Source of the DNA: Pedobacter sp. Leaf170
GTDB lineage: Bacteria; Bacteroidota; Bacteroidia; Sphingobacteriales; Sphingobacteriaceae
Reading direction: 5' to 3'
Length of the DNA: 64,000 nucleotides
Assembly: GCF_920984665.1 (NCBI RefSeq)
Contig: NZ_CAKLBP010000003.1
Span: 1 to 64,000 of the forward strand
Shown here: piece by piece, positions 43,941-52,470 of the stretch
Position numbering within the stretch: the stretch's first letter is position 1
Layout of the letters: every line of letters begins with the position of its first letter
Notes under the pieces: model-generated
Database searches by the model: none
The model's input: only the letters and a program-made list of their open reading frames with translations
Told to the model about the DNA's origin: nothing
Translations under genes and position numbers: made by a program

Positions 43941-46028
43941 ATGTTTAAAGCTGATTACATTTTCGCTCGTATTCTTTTGCCTTTAATTGTAGGTATCGGT
44001 GTATTTTACTTTTTCCCAACAGAAAATTTAATAGTCACTTTATCGATTATTTCAGCAGCTATATTTTTATTGTTATTCGTTATCAACTTCACTTATAAAA
44101 TATTAAATGCTTATAAATTTAAAGGCATAAGCGGATTTCTGTTTTTTACATTCTTTTTTTCTTTCGGTGGATTGCTTTGTTTGTTAAACAATGAAAAACT
44201 TAAGGCTGATTATTTTGCGAAGAAAGATTATAAACTTTTGAAAATATGGGTAAACGATGAACCCGAGCAAACAAATGATATATTGAGGTTTAAAGCCAGA
44301 GTTATTTCTGGTTATCTAAATAATAATCAGCTTAAGCAAAGCGGTCAAATACTTTTAGCATTAAAGGTAGACAGCCTTAACCCTATTCATTTAGAATATG
44401 GCGATGAGTTAATTGTTTCCGCGAAATATTTAGATGTTGAACCGCCATATAACCCCGCTGAATTTGATTTTAAGCAATGGTTAGCTAATCAGAATGTATT
44501 TGAGCAAGCCTTTATCAATCAAAATCATATCTTAAAAACAAATCGAAATATTGGAAATCCTATTTTAAAATTTGCCTTAAAACTTAGGGAAGCACAAGTG
44601 AATAAATATCGTAAACTCATTAAAAATGATGAAGCTTTTGCCGTTGCATCTACATTAATATTGGGTTATCGTGCAGATTTAAGTAAGGAAACGTTAGCCG
44701 CTTACTCAAAAACAGGAACAATACATGCACTATCTGTTTCTGGCAGCCACGTAGCTATTATATTCTTTGTATTAGATTTTATGCTGATATTTTTAGATAG
44801 GAAAAGAGGAACAAAAATTTTAAAGTTCATTTTAATTTTTAGCTTAATATGGATTTATGCATTAATTACCGGTTTATCGCCTTCTGTTGTGCGTTCTGCA
44901 ATTATGATTGGCATCTTCATTACTGCGAAAACATTTGCAAGAAATAAAAACGGATACAATACACTTGCATTTGCAGCTTTCTGTCAGTTAATTTATAATC
45001 CATTCTTAATATGGGATGTTGGTTTTCAATTATCCTACATCTCGGTTTTTGGATTAATTTATCTTCAACCAAAAATTTATAAATGGATTTACATCAAAAA
45101 TAAATGGCTAAATAAAGTATGGGAATTAATTGCGATTTCCTTAGCTGCCCAGATAGTAACCTTTCCGCTTTGTATTTATTATTTCCATCAATTTCCAATC
45201 TATTTTTTATTAGGAAATCTATTTATCTCACTTCCATTAATGGTTATTATGATTTTAGGTATCATCGTCTTAATCCCTTTTGCAGATAAACTTTCAACAA
45301 TTTTTGAATGGATTATCGTATCTACCAATCAGATTCTAAAATGGATTGCAGATTTACCATATTCTACTTTATCATCAATTTGGATTAATTTACCAGAGCT
45401 TTTACTACTCAGTTTATCTTTAGGGTTGTTTATTTACGCCCTTACCAACTATAATAAAAAACTCATCTATGCATCCATATTGTTATATATCTTTTACGCA
45501 TCTTTAATCGTTTACGATGATTGGGTAGCCACAAAGCAACAAAAAATCATCTTTTTCACCTTGAGAAAAAATTATGCGGCAGCCTTTATAAGCGGTAGAG
45601 AGACCATATTACTTACAGATTTAAATGCTAATGATAAAAACTTTCACTTTTTTGTAAAGCCAGCTCTTGAACAAGCACAGATTTCTAAAATCAATTTCAT
45701 TAATTTAAACAGAGATACTCTCATCAATCATTTTATAAAAAAAGATAATCAAATCGTTTTTAAGGGATACAGAATTTTGCTTATTGATGAATTCTTAAAT
45801 TATAAAAACCTAAATATTGAGGGTAAATTCTCAAGTCTTTGGCTCACAGGAAATACACGATTTATGTTAGAAAATCTTAATAGGCATATCGAGTTTAAAT
45901 CTTTAATTATTGATGCAACAAATAAAGATTACAAAATTGCATCGTTTAAAACTTTTGCCGAGAATAATAGCATTCCTCAACATGTTTTAAAGAAAAATCC
46001 TGCATATTTGGTTCAACTAACCCAATAA
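43941..46028 (+). CDS. comEC: ComEC/Rec2-family DNA uptake channel
   Basis: A 695-residue inner-membrane protein. An N-terminal soluble part with DUF4131-like features is followed by the competence domain, with the signature IHALSVSGSHVAIIFF and GLSPSVVRSAIMIGIF, and many membrane segments. The C-terminal soluble metallo-beta-lactamase-like domain seen in some ComEC proteins is degenerate here: no HxHxDH motif is visible. ComEC passes single-stranded DNA into the cytoplasm during transformation. It follows the helix-hairpin-helix barrel gene directly. Confidence 0.9.
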   Translation: MFKADYIFARILLPLIVGIGVFYFFPTENLIVTLSIISAAIFLLLFVINFTYKILNAYKFKGISGFLFFTFFFSFGGLLCLLNNEKLKADYFAKKDYKLLKIWVNDEPEQTNDILRFKARVISGYLNNNQLKQSGQILLALKVDSLNPIHLEYGDELIVSAKYLDVEPPYNPAEFDFKQWLANQNVFEQAFINQNHILKTNRNIGNPILKFALKLREAQVNKYRKLIKNDEAFAVASTLILGYRADLSKETLAAYSKTGTIHALSVSGSHVAIIFFVLDFMLIFLDRKRGTKILKFILIFSLIWIYALITGLSPSVVRSAIMIGIFITAKTFARNKNGYNTLAFAAFCQLIYNPFLIWDVGFQLSYISVFGLIYLQPKIYKWIYIKNKWLNKVWELIAISLAAQIVTFPLCIYYFHQFPIYFLLGNLFISLPLMVIMILGIIVLIPFADKLSTIFEWIIVSTNQILKWIADLPYSTLSSIWINLPELLLLSLSLGLFIYALTNYNKKLIYASILLYIFYASLIVYDDWVATKQQKIIFFTLRKNYAAAFISGRETILLTDLNANDKNFHFFVKPALEQAQISKINFINLNRDTLINHFIKKDNQIVFKGYRILLIDEFLNYKNLNIEGKFSSLWLTGNTRFMLENLNRHIEFKSLIIDATNKDYKIASFKTFAENNSIPQHVLKKNPAYLVQLTQ

Positions 46029-46029
46029 T

Positions 46030-46806
46030 ATGGAAAACATGGTTTTGTACAATGTAGAAGAAAGAATTGCTACAATTACAATCAATCGCCCCGAAAAACG
46101 AAATGCTTTAAACCCGCAATTAATAGCCGAATTAACTGAGGCTTTTATTCGTGCTGAAGAAGATAACCAGGTTAAAATTGTTGTTTTAAACGCAAATGGA
46201 GGAACATTTAGTGCTGGTGCAGATTTAGAATATCTGCAACAACTTCAAAATAATAGTTTTGAAGAAAACGTAGCAGATTCAAATAATCTGAAAAAGCTTT
46301 TTACAACTATTTATTATTTACCAAAAATTGTAATTGCGCAAGTTGAAGGTCATGCAATAGCAGGTGGCTGCGGCTTAGCTACAATTTGCGATATTGTTTT
46401 TGCCACACCCGAAAGCAATTTCGGTTATACAGAAGTTAAAATTGGTTTTGTACCTGCAATTGTTTCGTGCTTTTTGGTTCAAAAAGTGAACGAAACTATT
46501 GCAAAGGAAATTCTATTAACCGGCAAAACCTTTAATGCAGAGCAGGCCTTATCTTATAAGTTAATAAATTTTGTAACAAAATCAGCAGAAATTCATCAAA
46601 AGGTTAAAGAATTTGCGTTAAGTTTGTGTGAAGGAAGTTCGGGTAACTCTTTAATGATTACTAAACAATTAATCAGTCAAACAACAAATCCATCTTTAGA
46701 AAAAACTTTAGAAACAGCCGTTCATATTAATGCTAGAGTAAGAGAAAGTGAAGATTTTAAAAAAGGAATAGCTTCATTTTTAAACAAAGAAAAAATTAAC
46801 TGGTAA
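46030..46806 (+). CDS. Enoyl-CoA hydratase/isomerase-family protein
   Basis: A 258-residue crotonase-fold enzyme. The CoA-binding and oxyanion-hole segments are present: RPEKRNALNPQLIAELTEAF, FSAGADLEYLQQLQ, and IAQVEGHAIAGGCGLATICDIVFATPESNFGYTEVKIGFVPA. It could hydrate 2-enoyl-CoA in beta-oxidation or act on methylglutaconyl-CoA in leucine breakdown. It starts 1 base after the comEC stop, so it is in the same transcription unit, although the roles differ. Confidence 0.92.
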   Translation: MENMVLYNVEERIATITINRPEKRNALNPQLIAELTEAFIRAEEDNQVKIVVLNANGGTFSAGADLEYLQQLQNNSFEENVADSNNLKKLFTTIYYLPKIVIAQVEGHAIAGGCGLATICDIVFATPESNFGYTEVKIGFVPAIVSCFLVQKVNETIAKEILLTGKTFNAEQALSYKLINFVTKSAEIHQKVKEFALSLCEGSSGNSLMITKQLISQTTNPSLEKTLETAVHINARVRESEDFKKGIASFLNKEKINW

Positions 46807-46828
46807 AAAACTAAACTGAAATAAAAAC

Positions 46829-47485
46829 ATGTTAAAATCAATCAAAACAAGTGTGGTAGCTTTAATCTTAGTAAGTACAGCAATTATTGCTCATGCACAA
46901 AAGAAAGTTACTGAAGGCACGTTAGTTTATACAATGAAGTATAAGATTAGTGCTCCAGGCGCTCCAGAAGAACAAAAAGTTAAATTTAACGGAGATATTT
47001 CTAAATTAGAGCTAGACCTTGGTCCTGCTTCGGTGGCCGTATTTATGGATAACCAGAGTGGTTCGGGTTTACTTTTAGTAGATATACCTGTAGCTCAAAA
47101 ACAGCTAGCTTCAAAAATGACTAAAGCCGAAATGGAGGAATCTAACGCTGCAAAACCTAAATATTCTGATTTTAAAGCAACAGGCGAAAAGAAAACTGTA
47201 GCAGGTTACAATGCAGAGAAATATACTTTTAAAGATGACAAAGGCGGTACTGGTGAACTTTGGGCAACAACAGATGTTGATGTACCTGTAACCATTGCTA
47301 CTGCAGATTTTAAAGGTGTAAAAGGCTTTATTGTTTCTGTTGATACATCAATGGCGACTGTTACTTTAAAATCATTAACAGAAGGTAAAGTTGGAGAACT
47401 TTCTGTAACTAAAATACCTGCAGGTTACGATGAAATTACTTATGCTGAAATGAAAGCATTACAACAACAAGGTGGTGGCGAATAA
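46829..47485 (+). CDS. Exported DUF4412-like protein
   Basis: A 218-residue exported protein. A signal peptide ending in AHAQ precedes GTLVYTMKYKISAPGAPEEQKVKFNGDISKLELDLGP, then KPKYSDFKATGEKKTVAGYNAEKYTF and GELWATTDVDVP. The middle matches the pattern of DUF4412-like periplasmic proteins of unknown function. It lies 22 bases after the enoyl-CoA hydratase gene and ends before a strong terminator, closing the comEC operon. Confidence 0.7.
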   Translation: MLKSIKTSVVALILVSTAIIAHAQKKVTEGTLVYTMKYKISAPGAPEEQKVKFNGDISKLELDLGPASVAVFMDNQSGSGLLLVDIPVAQKQLASKMTKAEMEESNAAKPKYSDFKATGEKKTVAGYNAEKYTFKDDKGGTGELWATTDVDVPVTIATADFKGVKGFIVSVDTSMATVTLKSLTEGKVGELSVTKIPAGYDEITYAEMKALQQQGGGE

Positions 47486-47507
47486 TTAACCAAAATCTTA
47501 AATTTTA

Positions 47508-47563
47508 AGGCTTTTTAACCGCCGGCTTTTTATAAATTAGCCGAAAGTTAAAAAGCTTTTTTT
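47508..47563 (+). terminator. Terminator ending the comEC operon
   Basis: A long stem AAGGCTTTTTAAC/GTTAAAAAGCTT encloses a smaller GCCGGC...GCCG hairpin and is followed by a T run. Confidence 0.75.
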
Positions 47564-47577
47564 ATGACTAATTTTTT

Positions 47578-49746
47578 ATGATAAAAAACCTATTCTTCAA
47601 ATTATTTATTATCTGCATTGCCATTTTTATGGCAGCTGATGTTAAAGCTCAAGGCATAAACTGGGCTAAAGATGGTAATTCTTACTATCAAATTGCTGGC
47701 GGAGAAATTGTGAGCATCACATTACCCAAAAGCGATAAAAAAACACTTGTAACCAAAGCATTGCTTACGCCAGCAGGTAAAAATGCGCCAATTGCAGTTA
47801 GAAGTTTTCAGTTTTCTGCTGATGGTACAAAAGCATTAATTTACACAAACAGCAAAAAAGTTTGGCGTTACGATACCCGTGGCGATTATTGGTTAGTCGA
47901 TTTAGCAACCAGCAAAATCAACCAAATAGGAAAAGACAAACCTGCATCATCCTTAATGTTTGCTAAGCTTTCTCCTGATGGCAATAAAGTTGCTTACGTA
48001 AGCAAACATAATTTATACGTTGAAAATATTGACGGAACAAACGCTAAAGCTTTAACCACAAACGGAACTGATAGAATGATTAACGGTACTTTCGATTGGG
48101 TGTATGAAGAAGAATTTGATTGTAGAGATGGTTTTAGATGGAGTCCGGATGGAAAATCAATCGCCTATTGGCAAATTGATGCTACCAAAATCAAAAACTT
48201 TTTAATGATTAACAATACCGATTCTATTTACCCTTTCACTATTCCGGTAGAATATCCGAAAGTTGGCGAAAACCCATCGGCTTGTAAAGTTGGCGTGGTT
48301 GATATTGCCACAGCAAAAACAAATTGGTTAAATGTGCCTGGCGATGATGTACAGCACTATATTCCTCGTATGCAATGGGTTCCAAATAGTAATGAAATTA
48401 TTTTGCAACAACTTAATCGCGAGCAAAACGAAAGCATCGTATTTATTTGCGATGCCACAAGTGGTTCAGCAAAATCCATCTATAAAGAAACTGCTAAAGC
48501 ATGGATAGATGCCCAGGATGAATGGAAATGGTTAAATAACAATCAGGAATTTACAATCATATCTGATAAAGATGGCTGGAATCATCTGTATAGAATTAGT
48601 CGCGATGGTAAAAAACAAACCTTGGTAACCAAAGGAAATTATGATGCTACAGACATTAAATTAATCGACGAAAAAAATAATTACGTTTATTTTATCGCTT
48701 CGCCAACTAATGCTACACAGCGTTACCTATACAAAACTAAATTGGATGGAAAGGGTAAACTAGAGCAAGTAACGCCATCAATTTTACCCGGAACTCATAA
48801 TTACGATATTTCTCCTAACGCAGCTTTTGCCCGCCATACTTATAATAGTTCATTGGTGAGACCAATAAATGAGTGGATGAATTTCACTACAGGAAATCCT
48901 TTTACAATGGATGGCAGCATTACAACACAGCTTGCTAAACAAGAAGCACCTAAAAATAAAGTAGAATTTTTTAAAGTAACCACCGAGGATGGAGTTGAAT
49001 TAGATGGCTGGATGAAAAAGCCTGATGATTTTAATCCCAATAAAAAATATCCTGTTGTGTTTTATGTATATGGCGAGCCGGCATCTGCAACGGCTTCAGA
49101 TACTTATGGCGCAGGCAGAAACTTTTTATATGCCGGCGATATGGCTAAAGATGGCTACATCTATATTTCAATGGATAACCGTGGTGCACCGGTTCCGAAA
49201 GGTACTGCATGGCGCAAAGGCATCTACAAAAACATTGGCGTAATTAACATCCGCGACCAAGCAATGGCAGCCAAAAAGTTATTGGCAACAAATTCTTTTA
49301 TGGATAAAGACCGTGTTGCGGTTTGGGGCTGGAGTGGCGGTGGTTCATCTACCTTAAATTTAATGTTTCAATATCCGGAAATTTATAAAACAGGCATTTC
49401 AATTGCTGCAGTTGGGAATCAGTTAACTTACGATAATGTTTATCAAGAACGCTATATGGGCACACCTTTCCCCAGCAAAGAGGCTTATGTAAAAGGTTCG
49501 CCAATAACTTATGCCAAAAATTTAAAAGGCAATTTGCTTTACATTCATGGTACTGGCGATGATAACGTTCATTATCAAAATGCCGAAATGTTAATTAACG
49601 AATTGATTAAAAACAAAAAGGTTTTCCAGTTGATGAGCTATCCTAACAGAACCCACAGTATATCTGAAGGCGAAGGCACCAGCGAACACTTATCCCTTAC
49701 TTATACCAAATTTTTGAAAGATAATTGTCCTCCGGGAGCAAAATAA
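47578..49746 (+). CDS. Dipeptidyl peptidase IV-type serine peptidase (S9)
   Basis: A 722-residue exported peptidase with a signal peptide and an N-terminal beta-propeller (DPPIV-N), including the glutamate motif FDWVYEEEFDCRDGFRWSPDG that binds the substrate N-terminus. The C-terminal alpha/beta hydrolase has catalytic S586 (GWSGGG), Asp in HGTGDDNVHY and His in NRTHSISEG. It removes dipeptides, usually with Pro at the second position, from peptide N-termini in the periplasm. GWSGGG replaces the common GWSYGG. It is a single-gene unit. Confidence 0.93.
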   Translation: MIKNLFFKLFIICIAIFMAADVKAQGINWAKDGNSYYQIAGGEIVSITLPKSDKKTLVTKALLTPAGKNAPIAVRSFQFSADGTKALIYTNSKKVWRYDTRGDYWLVDLATSKINQIGKDKPASSLMFAKLSPDGNKVAYVSKHNLYVENIDGTNAKALTTNGTDRMINGTFDWVYEEEFDCRDGFRWSPDGKSIAYWQIDATKIKNFLMINNTDSIYPFTIPVEYPKVGENPSACKVGVVDIATAKTNWLNVPGDDVQHYIPRMQWVPNSNEIILQQLNREQNESIVFICDATSGSAKSIYKETAKAWIDAQDEWKWLNNNQEFTIISDKDGWNHLYRISRDGKKQTLVTKGNYDATDIKLIDEKNNYVYFIASPTNATQRYLYKTKLDGKGKLEQVTPSILPGTHNYDISPNAAFARHTYNSSLVRPINEWMNFTTGNPFTMDGSITTQLAKQEAPKNKVEFFKVTTEDGVELDGWMKKPDDFNPNKKYPVVFYVYGEPASATASDTYGAGRNFLYAGDMAKDGYIYISMDNRGAPVPKGTAWRKGIYKNIGVINIRDQAMAAKKLLATNSFMDKDRVAVWGWSGGGSSTLNLMFQYPEIYKTGISIAAVGNQLTYDNVYQERYMGTPFPSKEAYVKGSPITYAKNLKGNLLYIHGTGDDNVHYQNAEMLINELIKNKKVFQLMSYPNRTHSISEGEGTSEHLSLTYTKFLKDNCPPGAK

Positions 49747-49767
49747 TTTATCTAGAAAAGCAATTTC

Positions 49768-49848
49768 AGCGGGGAATCGGTTTCGATAGCCCCGCTTTTC
49801 ATTTCAATCTTTTTCAAACCTACAAGGTTTTGAAAACCTTGTAGGTTT
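49768..49848. terminator. Terminator and adjacent 33-bp palindrome after the peptidase gene
   Basis: AGCGGGG/CCCCGCT with an inner ATCG/CGAT stem (49768-49799) ends the peptidase transcript. It is followed by a perfect palindrome at 49816-49848 with 16-bp arms AAACCTACAAGGTTTT and AAAACCTTGTAGGTTT around one G. This palindrome resembles dispersed repeats of Bacteroidota genomes rather than a terminator, as it lacks a T run on one side. Confidence 0.75.
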
Positions 49849-49939
49849 AATCAAAAGTATTTACATTTCAATCGGGTTTAAAATACAAGTTTTTTGCTTC
49901 TATTAACGATGCATAGCATAATGCTTATCTGAAATAAGC

Positions 49940-50650
49940 CTACAGAATTAAGTTAGTAATCATTAAAGAAACTACTATAGCAATTCCAAAACTCAATAAA
50001 GTTCCTATAAGTACATATTCTGTCAATTTTAAATCGTGTGCTTCTTTTAAATCGCCAAACCGAAATATAGATTTTGCTGCCAATAAAAAACCAACCGCTT
50101 CAAAATGATTGGTTAGTATAAAAACGAATATTAAAACACGCTCTAAAATTCCAATGTATTTTCCGGCATTCTGCAATGATTTCGGACTTTCATCATCATT
50201 TTCCGGTAGCCATTTCGCAATAATCACTTTCATAATTATTGATGTAGGCATGGTTAAAAACAAACCACCAACAATAAAAAACCATGTTTTTACATTATTT
50301 AAATAACTTATATCTAAATAACCTTTGTAAAAAAGATGCCATACCAAAATAATCGAACTAAAATGTAAAACCTGGTCGGCAAAGAACAGTATTCTTGCAT
50401 TTTTTTTGGTTTGCAATAATGATTTAAAGGCATCGATTATTAAATGTATAACACCAATAGATAATGCTACTTTCCAAACATTAAAGCTCAAAAAAACAAC
50501 AAATATTAAAACCACATGCACCACAACATGTAAATACAGCTTACCGGATTTAAGCTTTTTTCGTTCTTTATCTTTAACCCACGATGTTGGTTGAAGAAAA
50601 AAATCGCCAATTAAATGCGCAAGAATGAGCTTTATTAAAATGATATCCAT
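49940..50650 (-). CDS. DUF3307 membrane protein
   Basis: A 236-residue, multi-span membrane protein. The start LILAHLIGDFFLQPTSWVKDKERKKLKSGKLYLHVVVHVVL is the DUF3307 signature (HLIGDFxLQ...H). Six or so hydrophobic segments are visible. The start ATG directly abuts the satD stop. SatD and DUF3307 genes are often paired. The function is unknown. Confidence 0.85.
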   Translation of the reverse strand: MDIILIKLILAHLIGDFFLQPTSWVKDKERKKLKSGKLYLHVVVHVVLIFVVFLSFNVWKVALSIGVIHLIIDAFKSLLQTKKNARILFFADQVLHFSSIILVWHLFYKGYLDISYLNNVKTWFFIVGGLFLTMPTSIIMKVIIAKWLPENDDESPKSLQNAGKYIGILERVLIFVFILTNHFEAVGFLLAAKSIFRFGDLKEAHDLKLTEYVLIGTLLSFGIAIVVSLMITNLIL

Positions 50651-51261
50651 TATTCAGATATAAGTTGTTTTACTTTTCTACGGTATAATTTATCCATTTC
50701 TAAAATTTCAGAATAATGAGCACGTTTTAGTGCTTCACTAACTGAAGATTGCGTTCTGCCTGATATAGCTGCCAGTTCACTTTGTAATAGTTTTTCATTT
50801 TCTAAGGCTAATTTCACCATCTCAGCCGCAACAATTCCCCAACCATCCATTGCAATTAAAGATAGTTTAATTAAAACATTTATCTCCTCATCAAATTCAG
50901 GGTGTTCAGTTTTAATGGCGAGGTTAACTTTAGCTTGCTTTAAGCTATCAAAAGCGGCTCCTGAGTTTACAAATGCATCTCCGCTAGATTCTGAAAGTTT
51001 TTTTCGCTTGGTTTTTACTTCGCCAATGCCTATTCCCATTCTCACATCAGCAGGTTTGTTTATCCTAATACATGCTTTTAAATATGCAGCTGTTTTAATG
51101 GCGTCTTCTGCATCAATTTCCAATTGAAAACTATCTCCACGGTAAATTTCCCACTTGTTATTTTGCCCAGAAACTACTTTAAGTGCAGCTTTTAAGCTCA
51201 ATAACCAACTATCTTTAATTTTTCTTGAGCCTATAATATCGCCTGTTATAATGCAAATCAT
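50650..51261 (-). CDS. satD: SatD-family protein with C-terminal helix-turn-helix
   Basis: A 203-residue cytoplasmic protein. ICIITGDIIGSRK opens the SatD family; RGDSFQLEI and VRMGIGIGEVK are further family segments, giving a nucleotide-cyclase-like fold. The C-terminus (ELAAISGRTQSSVSEALKRAHYSEILEMDKLYRR) reads as a helix-turn-helix, so DNA binding is likely. Its own promoter region holds three identical palindromes, the natural target of such a domain. It forms a two-gene operon with the DUF3307 gene. SatD is named after a streptococcal acid-tolerance gene; its role here is open. Confidence 0.85.
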   Translation of the reverse strand: MICIITGDIIGSRKIKDSWLLSLKAALKVVSGQNNKWEIYRGDSFQLEIDAEDAIKTAAYLKACIRINKPADVRMGIGIGEVKTKRKKLSESSGDAFVNSGAAFDSLKQAKVNLAIKTEHPEFDEEINVLIKLSLIAMDGWGIVAAEMVKLALENEKLLQSELAAISGRTQSSVSEALKRAHYSEILEMDKLYRRKVKQLISE

Positions 51262-51278
51262 ATCACTAATATATGATT

Positions 51279-51286
51279 TATCTTTG
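51279..51286 (+). promoter_or_regulatory. Predicted -7 element facing the repair operon
   Basis: TATCTTTG matches TAnnTTTG on the plus strand. The first operator palindrome begins 13 bases downstream, so bound protein would sit at or after the transcription start. Confidence 0.4.
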
Positions 51287-51298
51287 TTTTTAAAAAAT

Positions 51299-51374
51299 TA
51301 TCGGCTAATTACCCGATATTTCAAATTATCGGCTAATTACCCGATATTCTTATTTATCGGCTAATTAGCCGATA
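51299..51374. promoter_or_regulatory. Three 20-bp palindromic operators at 28-bp spacing
   Basis: Sites at 51299-51318, 51327-51346 and 51355-51374 share TATCGGCTAATTA(C/G)CCGATA. The third, TATCGGCTAATTAGCCGATA, is a perfect palindrome; the first two differ by one base. The starts are exactly 28 bases apart. They lie between the divergent satD and exonuclease genes. The SatD helix-turn-helix is the best candidate binder; this pairing is inference. Confidence 0.85.
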
Positions 51375-51414
51375 TTAGGTTAAAACTTAAACTGTAATTT
51401 ATTGTTTAATACGC

Positions 51415-52470
51415 ATGGCTTTAATAGAATTTACCAAAAGAGGCATTTACTGCAAACAAGGCGATTTTTACGTAGACCCTTGGTGGCCTGTAGATTATGC
51501 CGTAACCACACATGGCCACAGTGACCACGTACGTTTCGGTAATAAACATTACCTCTGCCATACCTTAACAAAACCAATAATTAAACGTAGAATTAGTGAA
51601 GATTTAGATGTAGAAACACTAAACTACGGAGAAAGTATTGTTCGAAATGGGGTAAATATTTCATTTTTTCCAGCCGGCCACATCATTGGTTCTGCACAAG
51701 TTCGTTTAGAATATAAAGGCGAAATATGTGTAATCTCTGGCGATTATAAAACAGAAGATGATGGTATTAGTGATGTTTTTGAGCCTGTAAAATGCCATTC
51801 ATTTGTATCAGAAAGTACTTTTGGTTTACCTGTTTACAATTGGCAAAAGCAAAATATTGTATTTGATAAAATGCAGAACTGGATTAGTGATAACATTGCT
51901 GAACAAAAAACCAGTGTGCTTATTGCGTATAGTTTAGGTAAAGCCCAACGTTTAATAAAAAACCTTGCAGGCAATGTACCAATTTACGTTCATAACAGTA
52001 TAGCAAACCTTAACGAAGTAATTATTAATGCCGGCGTAAACCTACCAGAAACCATTAGGATTACACCTGAAACAAGCAAAGATGAGTTGCAGAAAGGAAT
52101 CGTGATTGTTCCGCCGGCAATGAGGGATAGCCGCTGGATTAAAAACCTATCACATCCGGTTACAGGAATTTGCTCTGGTTGGATGCAAGTTCGGGCGCAT
52201 CGCCGCTGGCAAAGTGCCGATGCGGGTTTTGCCTTGAGCGACCATGCAGATTGGCCCGGTTTAATGGATGCCATTACGGCAACTGGAGCAGAAAAGGTTT
52301 ACGTAACACATGGTTTTACAGCAGCTTTTAGTCGGTTTTTAAATGATGAGGGAATTGAATCGGAAGAAGTGATGACCAAATTCGGGCAAGAAGACGATGA
52401 AGAAAATAAAGTTGATTTAGCAGAAGTAGATAATCAGCATTCTGAAACCAATAATCCAAAATCAGAATGA
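51415..52470 (+). CDS. Ligase-associated DNA exonuclease (metallo-beta-lactamase fold)
   Basis: A 351-residue nuclease of the beta-CASP type. The metal motif is in TTHGHSDHVRFG; FFPAGHIIGSAQVRLEYKGEICVISGDYKTEDDGIS and CSGWMQVRAHRRWQSADAGFALSDHADWPGL are typical of the ligase-associated exonuclease family. It is the first gene of a repair operon; its end overlaps the ligase start by 4 bases (ATGA). Activity is assumed to be DNA end processing before ligation. Confidence 0.92.
   Translation: MALIEFTKRGIYCKQGDFYVDPWWPVDYAVTTHGHSDHVRFGNKHYLCHTLTKPIIKRRISEDLDVETLNYGESIVRNGVNISFFPAGHIIGSAQVRLEYKGEICVISGDYKTEDDGISDVFEPVKCHSFVSESTFGLPVYNWQKQNIVFDKMQNWISDNIAEQKTSVLIAYSLGKAQRLIKNLAGNVPIYVHNSIANLNEVIINAGVNLPETIRITPETSKDELQKGIVIVPPAMRDSRWIKNLSHPVTGICSGWMQVRAHRRWQSADAGFALSDHADWPGLMDAITATGAEKVYVTHGFTAAFSRFLNDEGIESEEVMTKFGQEDDEENKVDLAEVDNQHSETNNPKSE

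Noticed and set aside
45541..46028. Complete metallo-beta-lactamase domain at the ComEC C-terminus
   Set aside because: The region has the right place but lacks the HxHxDH motif, so catalytic activity is not claimed.
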